DNA of 64,000 nt, taken from assembly GCA_027574665.1 (NCBI GenBank), contig CM050653.1:43288118-43352117 (forward strand), written 5' to 3'. The first letter of the stretch is position 1. Each line of letters begins with the position of its first letter. Origin of the DNA: Rhynochetos jubatus (lineage: Eukaryota; Chordata; Aves; Eurypygiformes; Rhynochetidae). The position numbers and the translations under genes were made by a program. This document shows positions 1 through 14,189 of this stretch, piece after piece. Below the pieces are notes generated by a model. It searched no databases, was not told the DNA's origin, and saw only the letters and a list, made by a program, of their open reading frames with translations.

Positions 1-3000
1 AAAGAATAATCTATATTCCAGGCTGGATGACTTCAGATACTACAAAAAGTCCATTAAAAATGGAAGAGGACTCCTACTTTCCAGACCTGACACCCAGCCC
101 ACAAGAGAGCACTTACTTCCAACATTAGCTGAAGTTGTCTTGTAAGGTCCAGAGCTACAGTTTTGATTTCTGACTTGGCTTTTTGCATCCTCACTTGTTC
201 GGGCACCAAAGCTTTCGCACTGGGATTGTCAACTTTTCACAGTCACTTTTGTGATGCTTGTGGTTCCAGGTCGTTTCCGTGCAATACAGGCACGGACAGA
301 GAAATCGTATATACATCTCCAAATTTCCAATAACACTGCTAACACAGCCTGTCCGTGTTCCAATGAGATGTCAGCTCTGTATTTCATAACATGTTTTTGT
401 TTGCATGGTAACTGGCCAGTAACTTGGCATTCTTCTGCTATTCTGCGTTTCGACACCAGTTCAGCACTGACTGATTAAAGCCGAGCACATACTCCCTGCG
501 CTGGTGAATTAGCAACTGCATACACACCCCACAACCTTCACCAAAGCAACCGCTGGCATAGCGGGTATGGTTCTACAGGAAAATCACAACTGAGCCCAGG
601 GCTGTCACCCACAGTCACACAGAGGTACACGCAATCTTCCTATCCCCACAAGGGAAACCGCTGACTCTGAACACGTGCTTTTGTAAAAAAAGTACTTTAT
701 GGGCGCAGTCTGGGGAACAGGGCGAGATGCTCTTCTCATTTTCCACTCCTCAGACCTTCACCTCACTAAACGTGGTCCTGCTTACTATGTCCTGGCTTGA
801 TGCACCCCGGACACCCCTGTGGGATGACTCCACTCATCCGGCCAGCAAGACCAGGGGCTCTTCTCCACGGGGCAAGAGACTTGGACTGGCTCACAAGAGG
901 GGCCCTGCAGCACCAACACCTGCAACCAACAGGGACTGGGAACCAGGATGGGGCAAGGGACCCCTCAGCCACCCCATCATCTGCCCAGTACACTTCTCCT
1001 CCTCCTCTTTTACATGCAAACAGATCAAGAAGATCTGGACCGTGGCCTGCAGCCCATTCCCATTTTTACCTCCAACAAGCCCCCTTACGGAGATGTGCTT
1101 TCTACCCACAGCGATCCATTGTGCCTGTGTGTGCACACCTGACTTAAAAATACATGACTGGCTGACACCTTCAACGTGGAGGAAATCAAATGTCTAAATT
1201 TCCAAATGCCTTCGCTATTTGAGAGCGCACATAAGGCTATATTCTGCTTTCCAGCTGTCGCAGCTCTAACAACCTTAATGGATTTAACAGCGCAGATAGA
1301 AATGGCCTTCCAGACTTTACCCCAAAGAAAAACATTTTGGTATTTTAAATTATTCTATTTTTCAGGTAATTCATAAAGATTAAACTGGGCAAAAGGGAAG
1401 GTGGAAGCTTACCCAGTAGTATCGTCGGGTTGGACGTTATTCAGAAAGCACAGGCTTTGGGGATCTGCGGTGCTGATTCAGCCCGTTCACAGAGCCAGGG
1501 GTCAACCCACAGCTCTACTTCTCTGGAATGCAGAAATATTTATTCACATCTGGAAATGGCTCATCTGCACTGGAAACTTTTCTAATATTTTCTCTTCTAT
1601 TATGATACAAAAGCTACCAAGCAATCCTTCTTTCTCATTGTTGTTCTATTTATCTAGCGGTCTTCCCCTCCATTTATATACCTACTTTAAATGAGTAAGC
1701 CATGCCTGTTACAAAGTAAATCAAAACGCTTTGAAATCTGTCAGGGTCACCACCAATAATACAAATTGGCCCATAAATACTGAGGCCCTAGTAATCCTCC
1801 CTCAACAAGTGAGCCAAATAAGAAACCCTCTCATTTTAATTCCGCTGAACTATTGCTGATAGCATGGAGGCAGCCCCAGCGTACACGAGTCCCTGGCTCG
1901 AGTGATGGTTTTCAACACCACCTTAATTAAACCTGCTCCAAGCAGATTTAATCAGTGTGGTGAACAAAATGGCTTCGGAAAGCAGGGAGCAGTTTACATT
2001 AGCGTTTCCAGCACGACTGTCAACAGCGCAGCGAAAACATTTTGCTAAGCATCAGTGGGGATTTCTGGTTGGAAAAAACCAAACCCAACCAACCTATTGC
2101 AACTCTTCGAGCAAACCGCTTCAGAAATACCCTGAGAAAAGAGAATGCAGGGAACACAGCCACCCTGCATCCTACCCCTTCCAGTGCCAAGGAGGACTTC
2201 TCCAAGCACCTGAAGTCCTCCCCTATGTTTAATGTCTGTGGTAATTTTCCAGGAATAAATCCAGATCACAGACAAACTTATTCCTCTTTTTCCTGTTCTT
2301 TCCTAGGTGTCTGCTTGCGGTCAGGGTGGAAGACAGATTGCTGGGCCAGACAGACCCTCGGTCTGAGCTGGCACAGCCTTTCTTACACTCTCAGATTGCA
2401 ATATGTTTCCCACGCTACCCTGTCACAGGCAGTGCAGAAGGTATTTGCTCTTTCTTTCTTCTGGCTGTATGAACTCTATTATTTAGGTAATTATGCTAGG
2501 AACTGTACCAAGTAAATGTTTTCCTCCTCTCTCTATTGGTGCAAGACAAGGCTCAAGACTGACGATAATTCTACAGCCTTGCTATACAAGTAATGTAAAT
2601 CTCACTGATGGATATTGTGCATGATCTCCGATTCAAAACAGCCCCAGAAAAAGACAACTTTCTTTAAGCTCTTTCTTCTCTAAACCCCAGCTACCAAGGA
2701 AGGAAACGAGAAGCAATTCTTTTGCTGAGCAAACTTCCACACTGGTCAAAAGGTGCAGGATTCCTCCTGGACACACATCTGCCTTGTAAAAACAGCTGGT
2801 GCTATTCAGCGGTCCTGCTAACAAGGACAGGAGGATGAAGAGGAGGAGATGGGGGCAGTGGCACACCTCTGATTTCCTTCTCCCGGGGACCATAAGGAGA
2901 AGGGGCCACCAACCTCTTATAGGGTTGGAGTCAAAGCACTCCCTGCGCACACCGCACCGTTGGAGCTGATCCGCATTTCCATCGCATCGCTGTAGGACTT

Positions 3001-6000
3001 GGCTGCTACGTACCCTACTAAAATGGGTGTTCTTGGGGTCTACAGCCCTGCTGCCTTTCCTCAGCAGGGACATATCTTCTGCAGTCCCTACAGATACAGA
3101 ACATTTTGAGTGCACAGTATGAGAGAGAACGTCAAAAGGCACAGTTACACCCAGATATTAAAGTTTTGCCTCAAACAGTGTAGTTCACCTACAAAGATGA
3201 ACATACACGAAGATCATTGTAGGAAAGGCCCTCGGCAAGGACAATTTTTAGTAGCCAGGTGTAAAGCAACAGGAAATTAAAAATAAAAACATAAAAAAAA
3301 AGAAGAATTGTCTTTTAATTTATATAGGTAAGTCAAATATCCCATCTCTCTCTCAATAAGCACAGACTTCTTGGGCTCCACACCAATTTCTATGCTGTTC
3401 AGCCAATGGATATATAAAAGTTTAATACAACTTCAGTAGGAGTTACACAAATGAAAATACCTTATGTCTAGAGCACTCTGCCAGAAAACATCTGCTAAAA
3501 AGCCCCGATTTAAACTTAGGCCTATCACATGCCAGGTTACTAGTGCAATCACAGAGTAATGGGGAATGCAGGAGAAAATGGAAAGCCTTGGTGCCTTTCC
3601 TACAACCTCTCCAATAAACCTGTGAAAAATACCTCCTTCTCGAGAGGTGTAGCCTTCCCTCCTAACACTCAGTTTTAATCTGCAGAAGAAAATCATTTTC
3701 CTAGCTCAGAAACAAGCTTATTTCTGTCTCCAAGTGAAAGTATTCTCTAAATCTGAACCAAATTACCAAGTAGTTCTGCTTCAAGTAAATCTGAATTTTT
3801 CAGAAAAACCAACCCTTTGCAATTTTCAGTCATCTTAATGCCACTATGCTGCCTGAAGGTCTGGTTTGCACCTACGGATATATACGCTGGACAACGCAGC
3901 AGCAAATACAATGCGGTTAAAGCCTGGTCAGAGTTTTTTAGACTCTGGATTTACAGGGAAGCATTCCCACCGCAGAGTGTCATATGGTTCTCTGGGCTGC
4001 CTGGTTTGGCTTGAAGTGAAGCAGCTCCTAGTCCTAGCCAAGGAAATACTATCACTCAAAGACACCGAAATAACCACGGAAAGAAGACACCATGCAAGAA
4101 CAGAGCTCTCCTATAACTGTACTGCAGAAAAGTACCACTCTTCAAAACTCTTAAAGAAAAATCAGAATCGCTCAATGAAATATTTTATACTGCTAATGAG
4201 AGAGAAAACCAAACTAACACTAAACCTTATACAACTTCAGGACAGCACGTAATATAACTTGAAAAAATCCAAACAATTCCAATCCTCAAGCTTTAAACAT
4301 ACTATTCGCATTGTTTCCTATACAAAATTTAAATCCATCAGTATTTCAGCATTTCCCTAATTAGCTATACTATTCTAGCAAAGTCTGTTCAAACAATAGA
4401 AAAACAGAAAGCAAGTGGTATCAATTAGATACTAACTGAAAGTACCAATGAGTATTAAAATCTAAAAAGTACCTAGAAGATAAGACTTTAGAAAAATATT
4501 CATATAAAATACCTACGAGTACAATCTTTGAGGAAAAATAATGTGTTAAGCCAAGTACACATGGAAGCATCTAATATTACAAGCTCTTATTCCAACTCCT
4601 GGTTATTCAGTAGCTAATCTGCTCTGGAAGAAGGTAACCAAATACAAATGAATTGTTAAGAAAAACACCCAGTATTTGCTTGAATATTTAACAGCTGGAA
4701 CAGCTGGACTGGATTACTGAACAATGAAATTCAGTGTGCAGTCAGGTAGCGAAGAGAGAAGGCTCCCTGAACAAAGCCGTAACAGAAAGAAGTAAAAAAA
4801 TAAGTATTTATAACAATAATCTTTTTTTCTTCTTCTTAAATGGCTATTTAATCTCACACTGAATGTCCCATTTCACAAATACAAATGAATCAAATCCACT
4901 TTCCTAGAAGCCAGTTGCTTTAAGCCTGCTTTTTAAAGGCAAATGGCATCTTAATTTCATTTTATAGCGACAAGATAAAATGGGATTTTTTTTTTTTTTT
5001 TAATTGTAATTGAGTATGTTGGATTCCGAGTGCTGGAAGGATGCTAAAGTTTCTGTATATAAATATTTATTTATTTAAAAGTATACGGAATCTCAGGAAC
5101 CTTTTCAATCACCCCTTATCAACACTAGCTGCCATCAGTGTAAGCGAGAGGCTTATCTTGGATATTGACCCAGCACATTTTTATTGAAGCGGTGCGAACC
5201 TGCTCTGACGCTCTCTAATATATATGAAAGTGCAGTATAAGCACAGCAGCCCGGACCAGCTCCCGCGGGACACGGGACTGCAATATGCAAAGGTGTCTCT
5301 GGATGAGGAGTTGTTGGCTCAGCGGTGGGGAGCGCTGGGAACAAGGCGAACCATTTTTCAACTTTCTGTTTCTGGTCTCCACAAGCTCATGGATCATCTC
5401 CCCATCAGATAACAGCGAGTGAGATCCAATCCACCTCATTTAGACAGACTCTCTTGCACGAGAATATTACCCACAAGTATTATCCCTTCAACTCTTGCTT
5501 CAACTTTAGCTGTCTAACAGCAATCCCATTTGCAAACTTTCCAAAGCACCTTTTCCTTTCCAGCACAGGGCACTTGAGTGCTTATTTTACAAGGGCTGCA
5601 CCACCGGTGTCTCAAAGATAGGTGGTACCCCCTCTGTCCCCTCCTCTTGGCTTGACTGGGATCCTCTTCCCACCAGCAGTGCCATTTTTCCCTGAAAAGC
5701 TCCTGTGAGATGGCCTGGATGGTCCTTCTAGCTTCAACTTCTGTCCCCAGCTGCTACATTTCCCCGATTCACTGAAATGTCTGCTGTGTCGAGTGGTATT
5801 GATATCGTGGTGACGAACAGGCCCTCCAACACCAGGGCCGTGAGTTCAGGGTAAATATCCCTACAGACTGATCACCGATCAGTCAATGAGACCAACCAAG
5901 TACAACCCTGACAAACATATCTTAGAAGGAGCCAACGCTTCATCAGGTTGACTGAAACCTGGGAAAACACAGCAATATGGAAGACACTGTCAAGTTCAGG

Positions 6001-8394
6001 CAGCTGATGCCGTGCCAAAAGACCCATCAGAGCTGCTCCAGCTCCTCAGGTGGAATTCCTTTACGTTCAGGTGCTGACTTGCCTTGCCAAATATTTCTAA
6101 TGTGATTTACATGCCTCAGAAAAGATCCCAAACTTTGCAAGTTAAGCCAAACCACAAGCCCAGCCAAAGCCTCCACCTGCGCAAAATGTTTATTTTTAGC
6201 AGCTGCAGACTTAGGGGAGCCCAGCAACAAATTTGACCTGCAGCTGCTCATCATGCCAGGGCTGTGTCAACAAATGGCAGGCTGGCAGCGAAAACATGAA
6301 ACATAGCGCTGATTTATTCAATGCATTCTTAATCAGAAAGGAAACGAACACTGGCACATGTGCGGGACACAGATTTGGAGGAAACTCCCGTTCATCCCTC
6401 TGAGAAAGACCTGGCTCACACAGCCTTAGCTGCGGTGGTGATTTTCTTGTTGGCCAACTCCATCCGTGCCCATTCTTGGATTAATTTGTTTGCTTGCTAT
6501 TTTTGAAAGGAATCAGGTGCTTAACAACAGCTATCTCATTGCACTTCTTTTGCTGGAGTTCACAGGGGGTGAGGGAAAACAAAGCAAAACATTGCAGAAG
6601 TGTGGATGCAACTCATTCCCACCAACCCCTCTCCTTACTCCAGCCCTGGATGCAGCAAAACACCCCGGGTGCCCTGGTGAGATGCTGTGACGGAGCAGCA
6701 CGTGCAGCCGAACAGACCCAAACTCACACGGCTTTCTGCTCCTGCTAACGATGCTGAGGGAGGAGGTGAGGAGCAACTGTGCCAGGTAGCTGAGGAGCAC
6801 CCCGCATCCCTCCTCGGCCACGCAATGGCCCGGGGAGATCTCTGCTGCGGCAGGAAGGAGGCACCAGCATTTCTCAGTGGAAAGGCAGCAGCGGCGTGTG
6901 AGGAAGGAAAACATGGGGAATGGGAGAGTCCCTGTGCTCAGGTCAGAGCAAAGGGGCAAGAGAAGACAAGACCCCAAGGCTCTGATCCGTCCCATTTCTG
7001 TACAGCTGAGACACCCTGAGCCAGCGCTGGTCTCGTCTTCCTCAGGCCAGAGGTCGGGAGACACAAGTTCATGTGGAAACAAGATCTTGGAGTCAAGCTC
7101 ATCTTGCACGCAGGACCTTGCACTACACCTAACCCAAACACAGCAATACTGACCTATCCCAAACCCCTAAGATCTGGAAAGCCTCCCATCGATCCTGTGG
7201 GCTGAGTCAGCCTTCACAGCGCTCCCGCCAGCTGAGCTCTTGGAGCAGCTCAGGCACCGTCACCTCCCGCTCCCGGAGCAAGACTGTGACGGAGAGGTGA
7301 AATATTTGATTTCAGGTAATGGAGAGCTTGTCAGCTGCTTCCTTTCTTTTTTTCCAACAAGCTTGCCAGATTATTCACAGCTAAATTTAAATGGCGAACA
7401 GTTTTACAGGTGAAACAAATACGAGGCCAGGCCGCACACCACCTCCTTACCTCGGCTGCCTTGGCTAAGTGAGGTTTTATTAATTCTGCTGTGCTGATGG
7501 ACGCAACCTCCGCATAACCCGGCCCCTCTGGGCACATACCTTCAACAGACAGCTAAAAATGAAATAAAATAATTTTAAAAGCTCTTTATCTGATAGACAA
7601 GCTATTATATACCAAAAGAAGGGAAACATCAGAGACAAAATCCTGAATAGTGCTGACTACCCACAAATCCCATTAAAAAGAAAAGCCAAGAGAACAGTGG
7701 AACTTCACCCTCAATCCTGGATTTATACATGTGTTGTAATTAAACATAAATTGAATTTCAAAGCCATTTCGAAGACGAGGGCAGCTCAAGAAGCAGAACG
7801 ATATAGAGATCTATATATAAAATCAGAGCTATATATAAACGTCAGTTATATTAATACCTCCTCTGCCTAATGCCAGCTTAACATAACCACCAACAGGTGA
7901 ATAGCATCTTACACAAAACTGACCAGGTTTTTGTAAGTTTGGTAAAGAAATGGTACTTCAGAGGAAACAACAATGGCCTGACAGGAGGGGAAAAGCAACC
8001 ATCCTCCAGCTGTTTACTCCAAAAGGAAACTGGGAAGAACCTTCCCTGGAAAACAAGAGAAGCCTTTGAAATCCACTGTCAGGTTTTGTTTTCCAGACAC
8101 CTGGTGAAGGTTTTTTTGGCCACCAGACCACAGATCTGTTTTTAGGCACCCACTGTTAGCAGCCTATGAAATAATCAGTATGTTTGACCATCCTTTCTTT
8201 GCAGAATTAGAGGAAGACGAGGTGGCAAGAAGAGATGCTCTGGCTGAACACAGGAGAGGACGTTTTAGGCAGGAGGCGAGGACGGCAGCCGAGCAGCTCT
8301 ACCACAAGCAGCCGTGCAGCCGGAGCTCTCCCAGGGTCCCATTCCACTGGAGATACAGGATGATGCCACGTCTTGAATGGGGTTGGTGGCCCCA
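1..8394. other. Intronic sequence, no gene recognised
   Basis: This is mostly AT-rich DNA with a T run near 4986-5001. A more GC-rich patch at about 6.6-7.3 kb holds several overlapping chance ORFs, the longest 192 codons on the minus strand, with no domain or motif I recognise. I see no splice-flanked coding exon, RNA gene or clear repeat here. Confidence 0.6.
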
Positions 8395-8395
8395 G

Positions 8396-8640
8396 AGCAG
8401 AGCTTGGGACGCCTGGGTTTAGTTTCCAGCTCTGCCACGAATTCCACACGTTACCCTGGGCAGGGAAACCTAATCCCCATGCTTCCCTTCTCCATTACCT
8501 CTACTCTTCCTGTTTGTCCGTCTCCTCCGATTAAATGTTGAACTCTAAAAGCAGGGGCTGCGTGTTAATATGGTATTTCAAGCAGTGTGGCTTGATAGGA
8601 TTTGGCACATTCGTGTGCAGTGAAATAAATCAATCAATAG
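8396..8640 (+). repeat. MIR-like SINE fossil (long copy)
   Basis: The stretch carries the order typical of MIR/CORE-SINE elements: a segment like TTTCCAGCTCTGCCAC, then a degraded 'ctgggcaagtcac'-type part and a C/T-rich part. A tail with 'gaactctaaaagcaggggctg' style sequence, a 'ttggcac' box and terminal 'aataaatcaatcaata' follows. It is heavily diverged, as expected of an insertion predating the bird lineage. It is on the plus strand, antisense to RARB. The assignment is by eye. Confidence 0.6.
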
Positions 8641-11600
8641 TCAGAAGAGTCGCGTTACAGCACAGCGTAGGCAGAGATGTCTACCACAGGGTCTACCTTT
8701 AGTCTCTTGGTTTGTTTCCAAGAACCTTAAGGATAGCTTTGCTTAAGTATATAATGAAAGATTAGGGCTAAATCTGTAATAAACAGGAAAATGAAGTTAT
8801 GCCACATGATGAATAGTTGTTATTGTCCCTCTCCTAGTAAAAGTTTATTACACACAAAAGCCTTCTGGAGGCATGGGTAGCTGTTAAAATGCCTACACAC
8901 CTAATTCTGGTTTCACTGCCGCACAAAGCAGCGGGTTTGGGAATCCCTCTGTGAGGCCACAAAAATAAATGTCAGTTCTTTACCGAAAAAAGAAATTGGA
9001 AACACAGGACTGACTTTACGCACCGAAACAACTGTTCCCATTTGTTTCTGTGGAGCTACCGTACAGCGAGAACGAACTGTGCCTGCTGCCTTTTTTGGCC
9101 ATCAGTGGCTCCCCAACCCCACGGCACACCTTACCTGACTGCCTGCTGCCAAACCCTGCCCCTTGGGTCTTTCTAAATAACCACGGGCATCATCTTGGTC
9201 TAAACCCTCTGCCAGCCCACCAGTGGGGTACACCGGCGTGGCAGGAAACCTGCTGGAAATGACAGTGAAAAATGTTCCAGCACAGAACAGCAAAGCCATA
9301 GACTCACTTAAACTAGCCGTTACAGCGTCTATATTTTAATTTTAATGGCGAATCTTATGGAACAGGCATGTTGGAAGAGCAATAAATAATAAGTTATTGT
9401 ACCTGATCTTTCATTTCTGAACAGTTAAGGAGATTAATGTACTCGTCTGCATTACTACTCAGAGCTATTCTGAAACGAAACCCCAGGCAGAGTACCTTCC
9501 CCACTACCGCTGACGTACCAAACCGTGGGCACGCTTTGCCGCATGCTTCCACAATGCATGCCGCAGCTTCTTGTTTAGATTGTCTTCTCTAAATAAAAGG
9601 TAGATCAATAAATAAATTCAATTAGCACATTAGAATAGTCATTATTGGGTCTTACACGTAACGGAGAAAATCAAGCAACTTCAAAAGAGATTTTCTCAAT
9701 TAACACAAGTCTTTATAACGGCGCTAGAATAAGACCGTATCACAGATCTAAATAGCCTAGACTGAAATTTCTCTCCAGATCGAATTGGCATGCTCCTGAC
9801 AGCCATACTATTATCAGAGGGATCTGTCTGCAATTCCATGATATCCCTAATCCCGTTTTGAAAATTTAATAACTACAGCGACTGGAAATCAGTGCACCAC
9901 ACTTCAGAGAGAATTCGTGCAACAAGGATGGGGCGGCTGTATCACTGCAGCCTATTCTAGTTCCTGTTCCCACTCCAACCTCACACCTTCTTCCCTGTGG
10001 AAGCGTCAGGAGATCTGGCTTTGTCCTGGGTAGATCTGGCTCTGTCATGGAGTTATCCATAGCCACAGACCCTGAAATACAAATCATCAGCACAGAGCAA
10101 GCGTAATGCTGGGTTATGCCCTTCCCCTTTGTGCCTACAACTGAACCAGCAGCCCTGCTTGGCCACATGGTACATGTATGTACAGCACAGAGAACAACCC
10201 TCAAATTAAGGAACTTCAGCACAACAAAAAGATTAACCTTCTCAGTATACTTTTTTCCTTTTTTAATCTCTAATAGAATATTTTATAAGAGAAAAATTAA
10301 TGAAGTTGTTCTTCAGAGCTGGGTCTCAAACCAAATCTCAGGAAAAAAATTACAACATAATCACAAACCAGAGCTTTACTTCTGGCAAAAACACTGAGAT
10401 TTTCCTTTAAAAGACAAGCAAAATTACCTCCACATGACCGAGATGCTGCAAGCCTTTCTCATTAGGATACTAGCTGAAAAAGTCAATAAAAAATTCTCAC
10501 ATCTTTGATTTGTCTTGTCTTTTTTGAGAAAGAAAACTGTTCTGGCAAAAAAGGAAGAAAAAAAAATCCCAACAGCAGCATTCTCCCAGGCTTGCATCAA
10601 AGAATTTAAAAATTGCTGAAAAAAAATAAAGCTTTATTGGAATTTGCAACACCCATGACCTCATCCATAAGCAAAGGCAGAAGTCTGCAACGGCAGCAAT
10701 TCCGTGCAACACACTGGTTCTTTTTTTAATATAGGAATCAAATGACTAATGCCAGTGCTCAGCGGGTTGTGTTCAGCAAAAAACAGGCAGCTCTACTAGC
10801 TGTTGCTTTCCACCATACAGAGATATCCATGAAAAAAATGGTGTAGCTGTAAGAATAAAACAGGCATCTGTCATCTTAACTTGCTGTTAATTAAGCTGCT
10901 CATATAATTTATTTCTTGGTAATTTTACAAAGAACCTGAGCAACTGTGAACTCAGTTCAATGTGGAAAAAACCCACAAAAACCTGTCTTGATGGTTTCTG
11001 CAAAATTCTACCACACGTGCACAGAAAAAACAACCTTGTCGGTACAAAATGCCTTAAAGGAATCTCCCATCAACACCACAGCAAGGATGTAGGCTGTTGA
11101 CTGAAAAGATCAGTGCAGTCTCTGGAGACAGTATCAAAGGAGAGACTCTAAGCAACAGCAGATTCAGCAGATCTCTCCCTTCTATCTCCTCACTCCAAGA
11201 CACCAGCCATCTCAAGAGACCAGCTCACATCAAACGGAGAGGACGATCAGCGATAGGCTCGAAATGAAGCTTACATGTTTCACAGCTGACCAGGGTGTTT
11301 CTGAGATAAACAGCTGAATTTTGAACACAGAGCATGCTGAACGCTGACAGCATCCTGCTCATCTCCATCAGCAGCTTCAACGGGAGCGATGGCAGAGCTC
11401 CACGCACACAGTGCTGAGGATGCTCACCGGCGCCGACTCCTGCTCACACAGACGCCCTTGCTCATTATTTCTCCAGGTAAATATACAAAGCAAGAGGGTT
11501 TGACATCATTTATATAAAGAATAAGGAAAATAGAAAGTCAAGAGACACTGCTGAGAAAGTCCTGGATGGCTGGAGAGAAAGCACTTCAGAGTTTGGGGCA

Positions 11601-12640
11601 GTGAAGGAAGAGATGCCAAGAGATCACACAAATGCTAAAACTGCGGTTACTTCTGAACCATGCCATAACAGCAACTCTGACCTCGTGGGGGATGCAGATT
11701 CTTGATAACATTAAAGACTATCTCCCACTTCCATAAGGCAGTCTGCGGGCTAGCGTTTGGCGGATGTCAGATTTGAAGTATGTTAAAGTTACAAATCAGT
11801 GGTTTAAAACACTTACTCAAAATACAGCTTGTTTTAAGGCAAATCCTGCTCTCACACAATGCAGAGGTGCTGTGCTCCAGCAATTGAAAATCTGTTGGAT
11901 TGTTTTTTCCAGAACCAGCAGCATTGTCCTAGCTCTAGGTCACAACCAGCAACACATATTTTCCAAGCTAAAAAATGCTAGCTTTCCTCTTCCACGATTG
12001 CATGACACACACTGATTAAACGTTTGTTCTCTAAAACTGGAAATGTTATTTTGCATCAGGAAATCATAGAGGTTTTGATTTGTTTTGGCTTTCGTTCGCA
12101 GTTTGCCTCTCTGAAAAATGATACAGGAAGAACCAAAACGTACCGTACTTACACTGTACATGAAGATAAGGTGTATCAAAGATCTCTTCACTTGTGATGG
12201 ATAGCCTCACACAGCAGGAACAAATACATAAATAGCAATGCTCTGAAATTGCCTCCTATTCACATATTCAAATCCCTGTAACTCAGATGTGTTCATGCTG
12301 GCTGGAGCAGCACAGAATGAAAATGGCAACAGAACCTACCCAAGCCCCATGAGGAAATTCTGGGTCTGCTGCTGGAGAACTGTCCTGTGCCACGGGACAG
12401 CGCTCGGCAATGCTTCCCCCCATGCAGGGAGTGCTACTTTACTGACTGGGGTTGCGAGGAGGAAAAGAAAGAAGAAAGATCCAAAAAAGAAAGAAAAAAT
12501 AAGGAAAGAAAAGGAGAAAGTCTGTTTCTGCACAAGACTGGAAATCTCAGTGTGGCTGGCTGACCCTCGAATCTCCCAACCTCTCTGCCGGTGAGAAGCT
12601 CCGCGTGAGCGGGAATGCCTTCCAAACACCACGTGAATAG
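8641..12640. other. Intronic sequence, no gene recognised
   Basis: AT-rich DNA with scattered A/T runs. ORFs here are short and show no known domain. A purine-rich patch (about 12460-12520, GAAAGAAAG-type) lies before the next MIR fossil. No repeat family was recognised with confidence. Confidence 0.55.
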
Positions 12641-12654
12641 CAGTGTTTTTTAAA

Positions 12655-12760
12655 CGTAAGCCTCTATGCCTCAGTTCCCCAGCCGTAACATGGAGACGAT
12701 TATAGCCCTCGCCACGATAAGTGTTCTAAAAATAAACACGTATGTATTTGAGGGTGGCAG
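12655..12760 (+). repeat. MIR-like SINE fossil (core/3' part)
   Basis: It contains the characteristic run TGCCTCAGTTCCCCAG, then 'taacatggagacgattatag' and a 'cctcgccac' segment. These correspond to the MIR 'cctcagtttcctcatctgtaaaatggggataataa' region. It is diverged and truncated, on the plus strand. Confidence 0.65.
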
Positions 12761-12770
12761 AGAAGATACA

Positions 12771-14185
12771 CGAGGACTGACTGTCCCTCAGCGGTCTCAG
12801 GAAATTAGTATTATCTCAGAAAAAGTTTTCAATGGCATGCAATAAATACTCTTCATCTATGACACAGTGAGTTAATTCCTAATTATTCACTGTGCCCAGA
12901 AGTATGTTTTTAATCACTCCTTTGATTCCTGGCTTTTCAAATGCGCCTCTTTTCTCAATTGTTTCCCCTAGGCAAAAATACTCCCCAGGTAAAGTAAAAA
13001 CATGACATCAAATAGAAACCAAAATAGCCGTGAACGCTGGTGCACAGAGTAGTCATTGTGCTAGCTGTAACAGCCTGATGCAAGAGCTGCACAAAAGTCC
13101 TGTGATAATATAAATATAAAATCCTAGCGCAGACAAAGATACACGCCGAGGCATGAAATAAATGAATGCCTACTACTGAGTTACATCAAGGCTGAATTTT
13201 CCCCTGGAGTCCATGATTGATTAATTCCTGTAACTTTGGTACCTGAAAGACAGGAGATTTTTCTTGGTAGTAAAGAGCCTTATAAGATATACTTAAACGG
13301 ATTATGTTGATACCTTTCATGATGTAACCCTAATGATAATTTAATTGAAAAAATGCTTTAAGCCATAATAGCAGAGACGACAGGATTTCCTTTTTTCACT
13401 TTGACAATTATGGGCCAGTTCAGAACTGCTCTCAAAATAAGGAGGAGGACAAATTTCCAATCAACTTAAAAGAATGTGTCAAAATCTGCATTAGTTTTCC
13501 TCAAGCCAAATACAGACATGTACTGGCATCAAAGCCTGCATATTTTTTCATCTCTATTCCCAGATCTTCCCTTTTCCATCATGGAAAACACTCGACTATT
13601 ATCCATGTGCACGTGTGCTCATTACTGTATAACCTTACGCATACTAGCTTTGCTATCTGCTCCTTGGAGCAAGTAGCTCCCCAGCGATTGAGAACCCAGT
13701 GGGCAAGGCTTCGTGACTCTTACCTCTGCTCCTCTAGACTTTCTGCAATTCCATCTGTCAGTGCTTCACATACATTTTTTGAGATGCCATGGGGTTTGTA
13801 AGATTGAGAGCATCATGCCACTAACGACCGTATGGATCATTATCATCACCTGTATTGGTACCACCACTTCACAGGCATACTGCTACTAGAGACGGAGTAA
13901 AATGATAATTATTTTTTTTTTAATGTGATCATTTTCCTTCCCATAGCCATCCTGCTGATTTATATACTTGTCACAGCCAGTCTGCAAGGTGTGCATGAAC
14001 CAGGACACATACTGAAGCTGCCCCCGCAGGGAAGCTGCTGTCGGGAGGGTGCGGCAGGACGCGATAGGAGTTCATCCACAATCCCATCCTGTTTCCCAGG
14101 CTTGGGGGGGAAGTTGCAGCGAGCTGAAAAAGCTGATTTTCTGCCAATATTTTAAGAGAGTAAGCAGGATGAGCTAGGTATTTAT
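12771..14185. other. Intronic sequence, no gene recognised
   Basis: AT-rich DNA without a credible ORF. A T/A run lies near 13911-13922 and a seven-G run near 14104-14110. A patch around 13.79-13.87 kb looks repeat-like on the minus strand, but I cannot name the family. Confidence 0.5.
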
Positions 14186-14189
14186 AGAT

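Noticed and set aside
2633..3142. 169-codon minus-strand ORF
   Set aside because: No domain or family resemblance, no transcript signals, and it sits deep in an intron.
6531..7109. 192-codon minus-strand ORF
   Set aside because: It lies in a GC-richer patch with equally open frames on the other strand. It has no recognised domain, no clear splice structure and a Ser/Leu/Cys-rich composition typical of chance frames.
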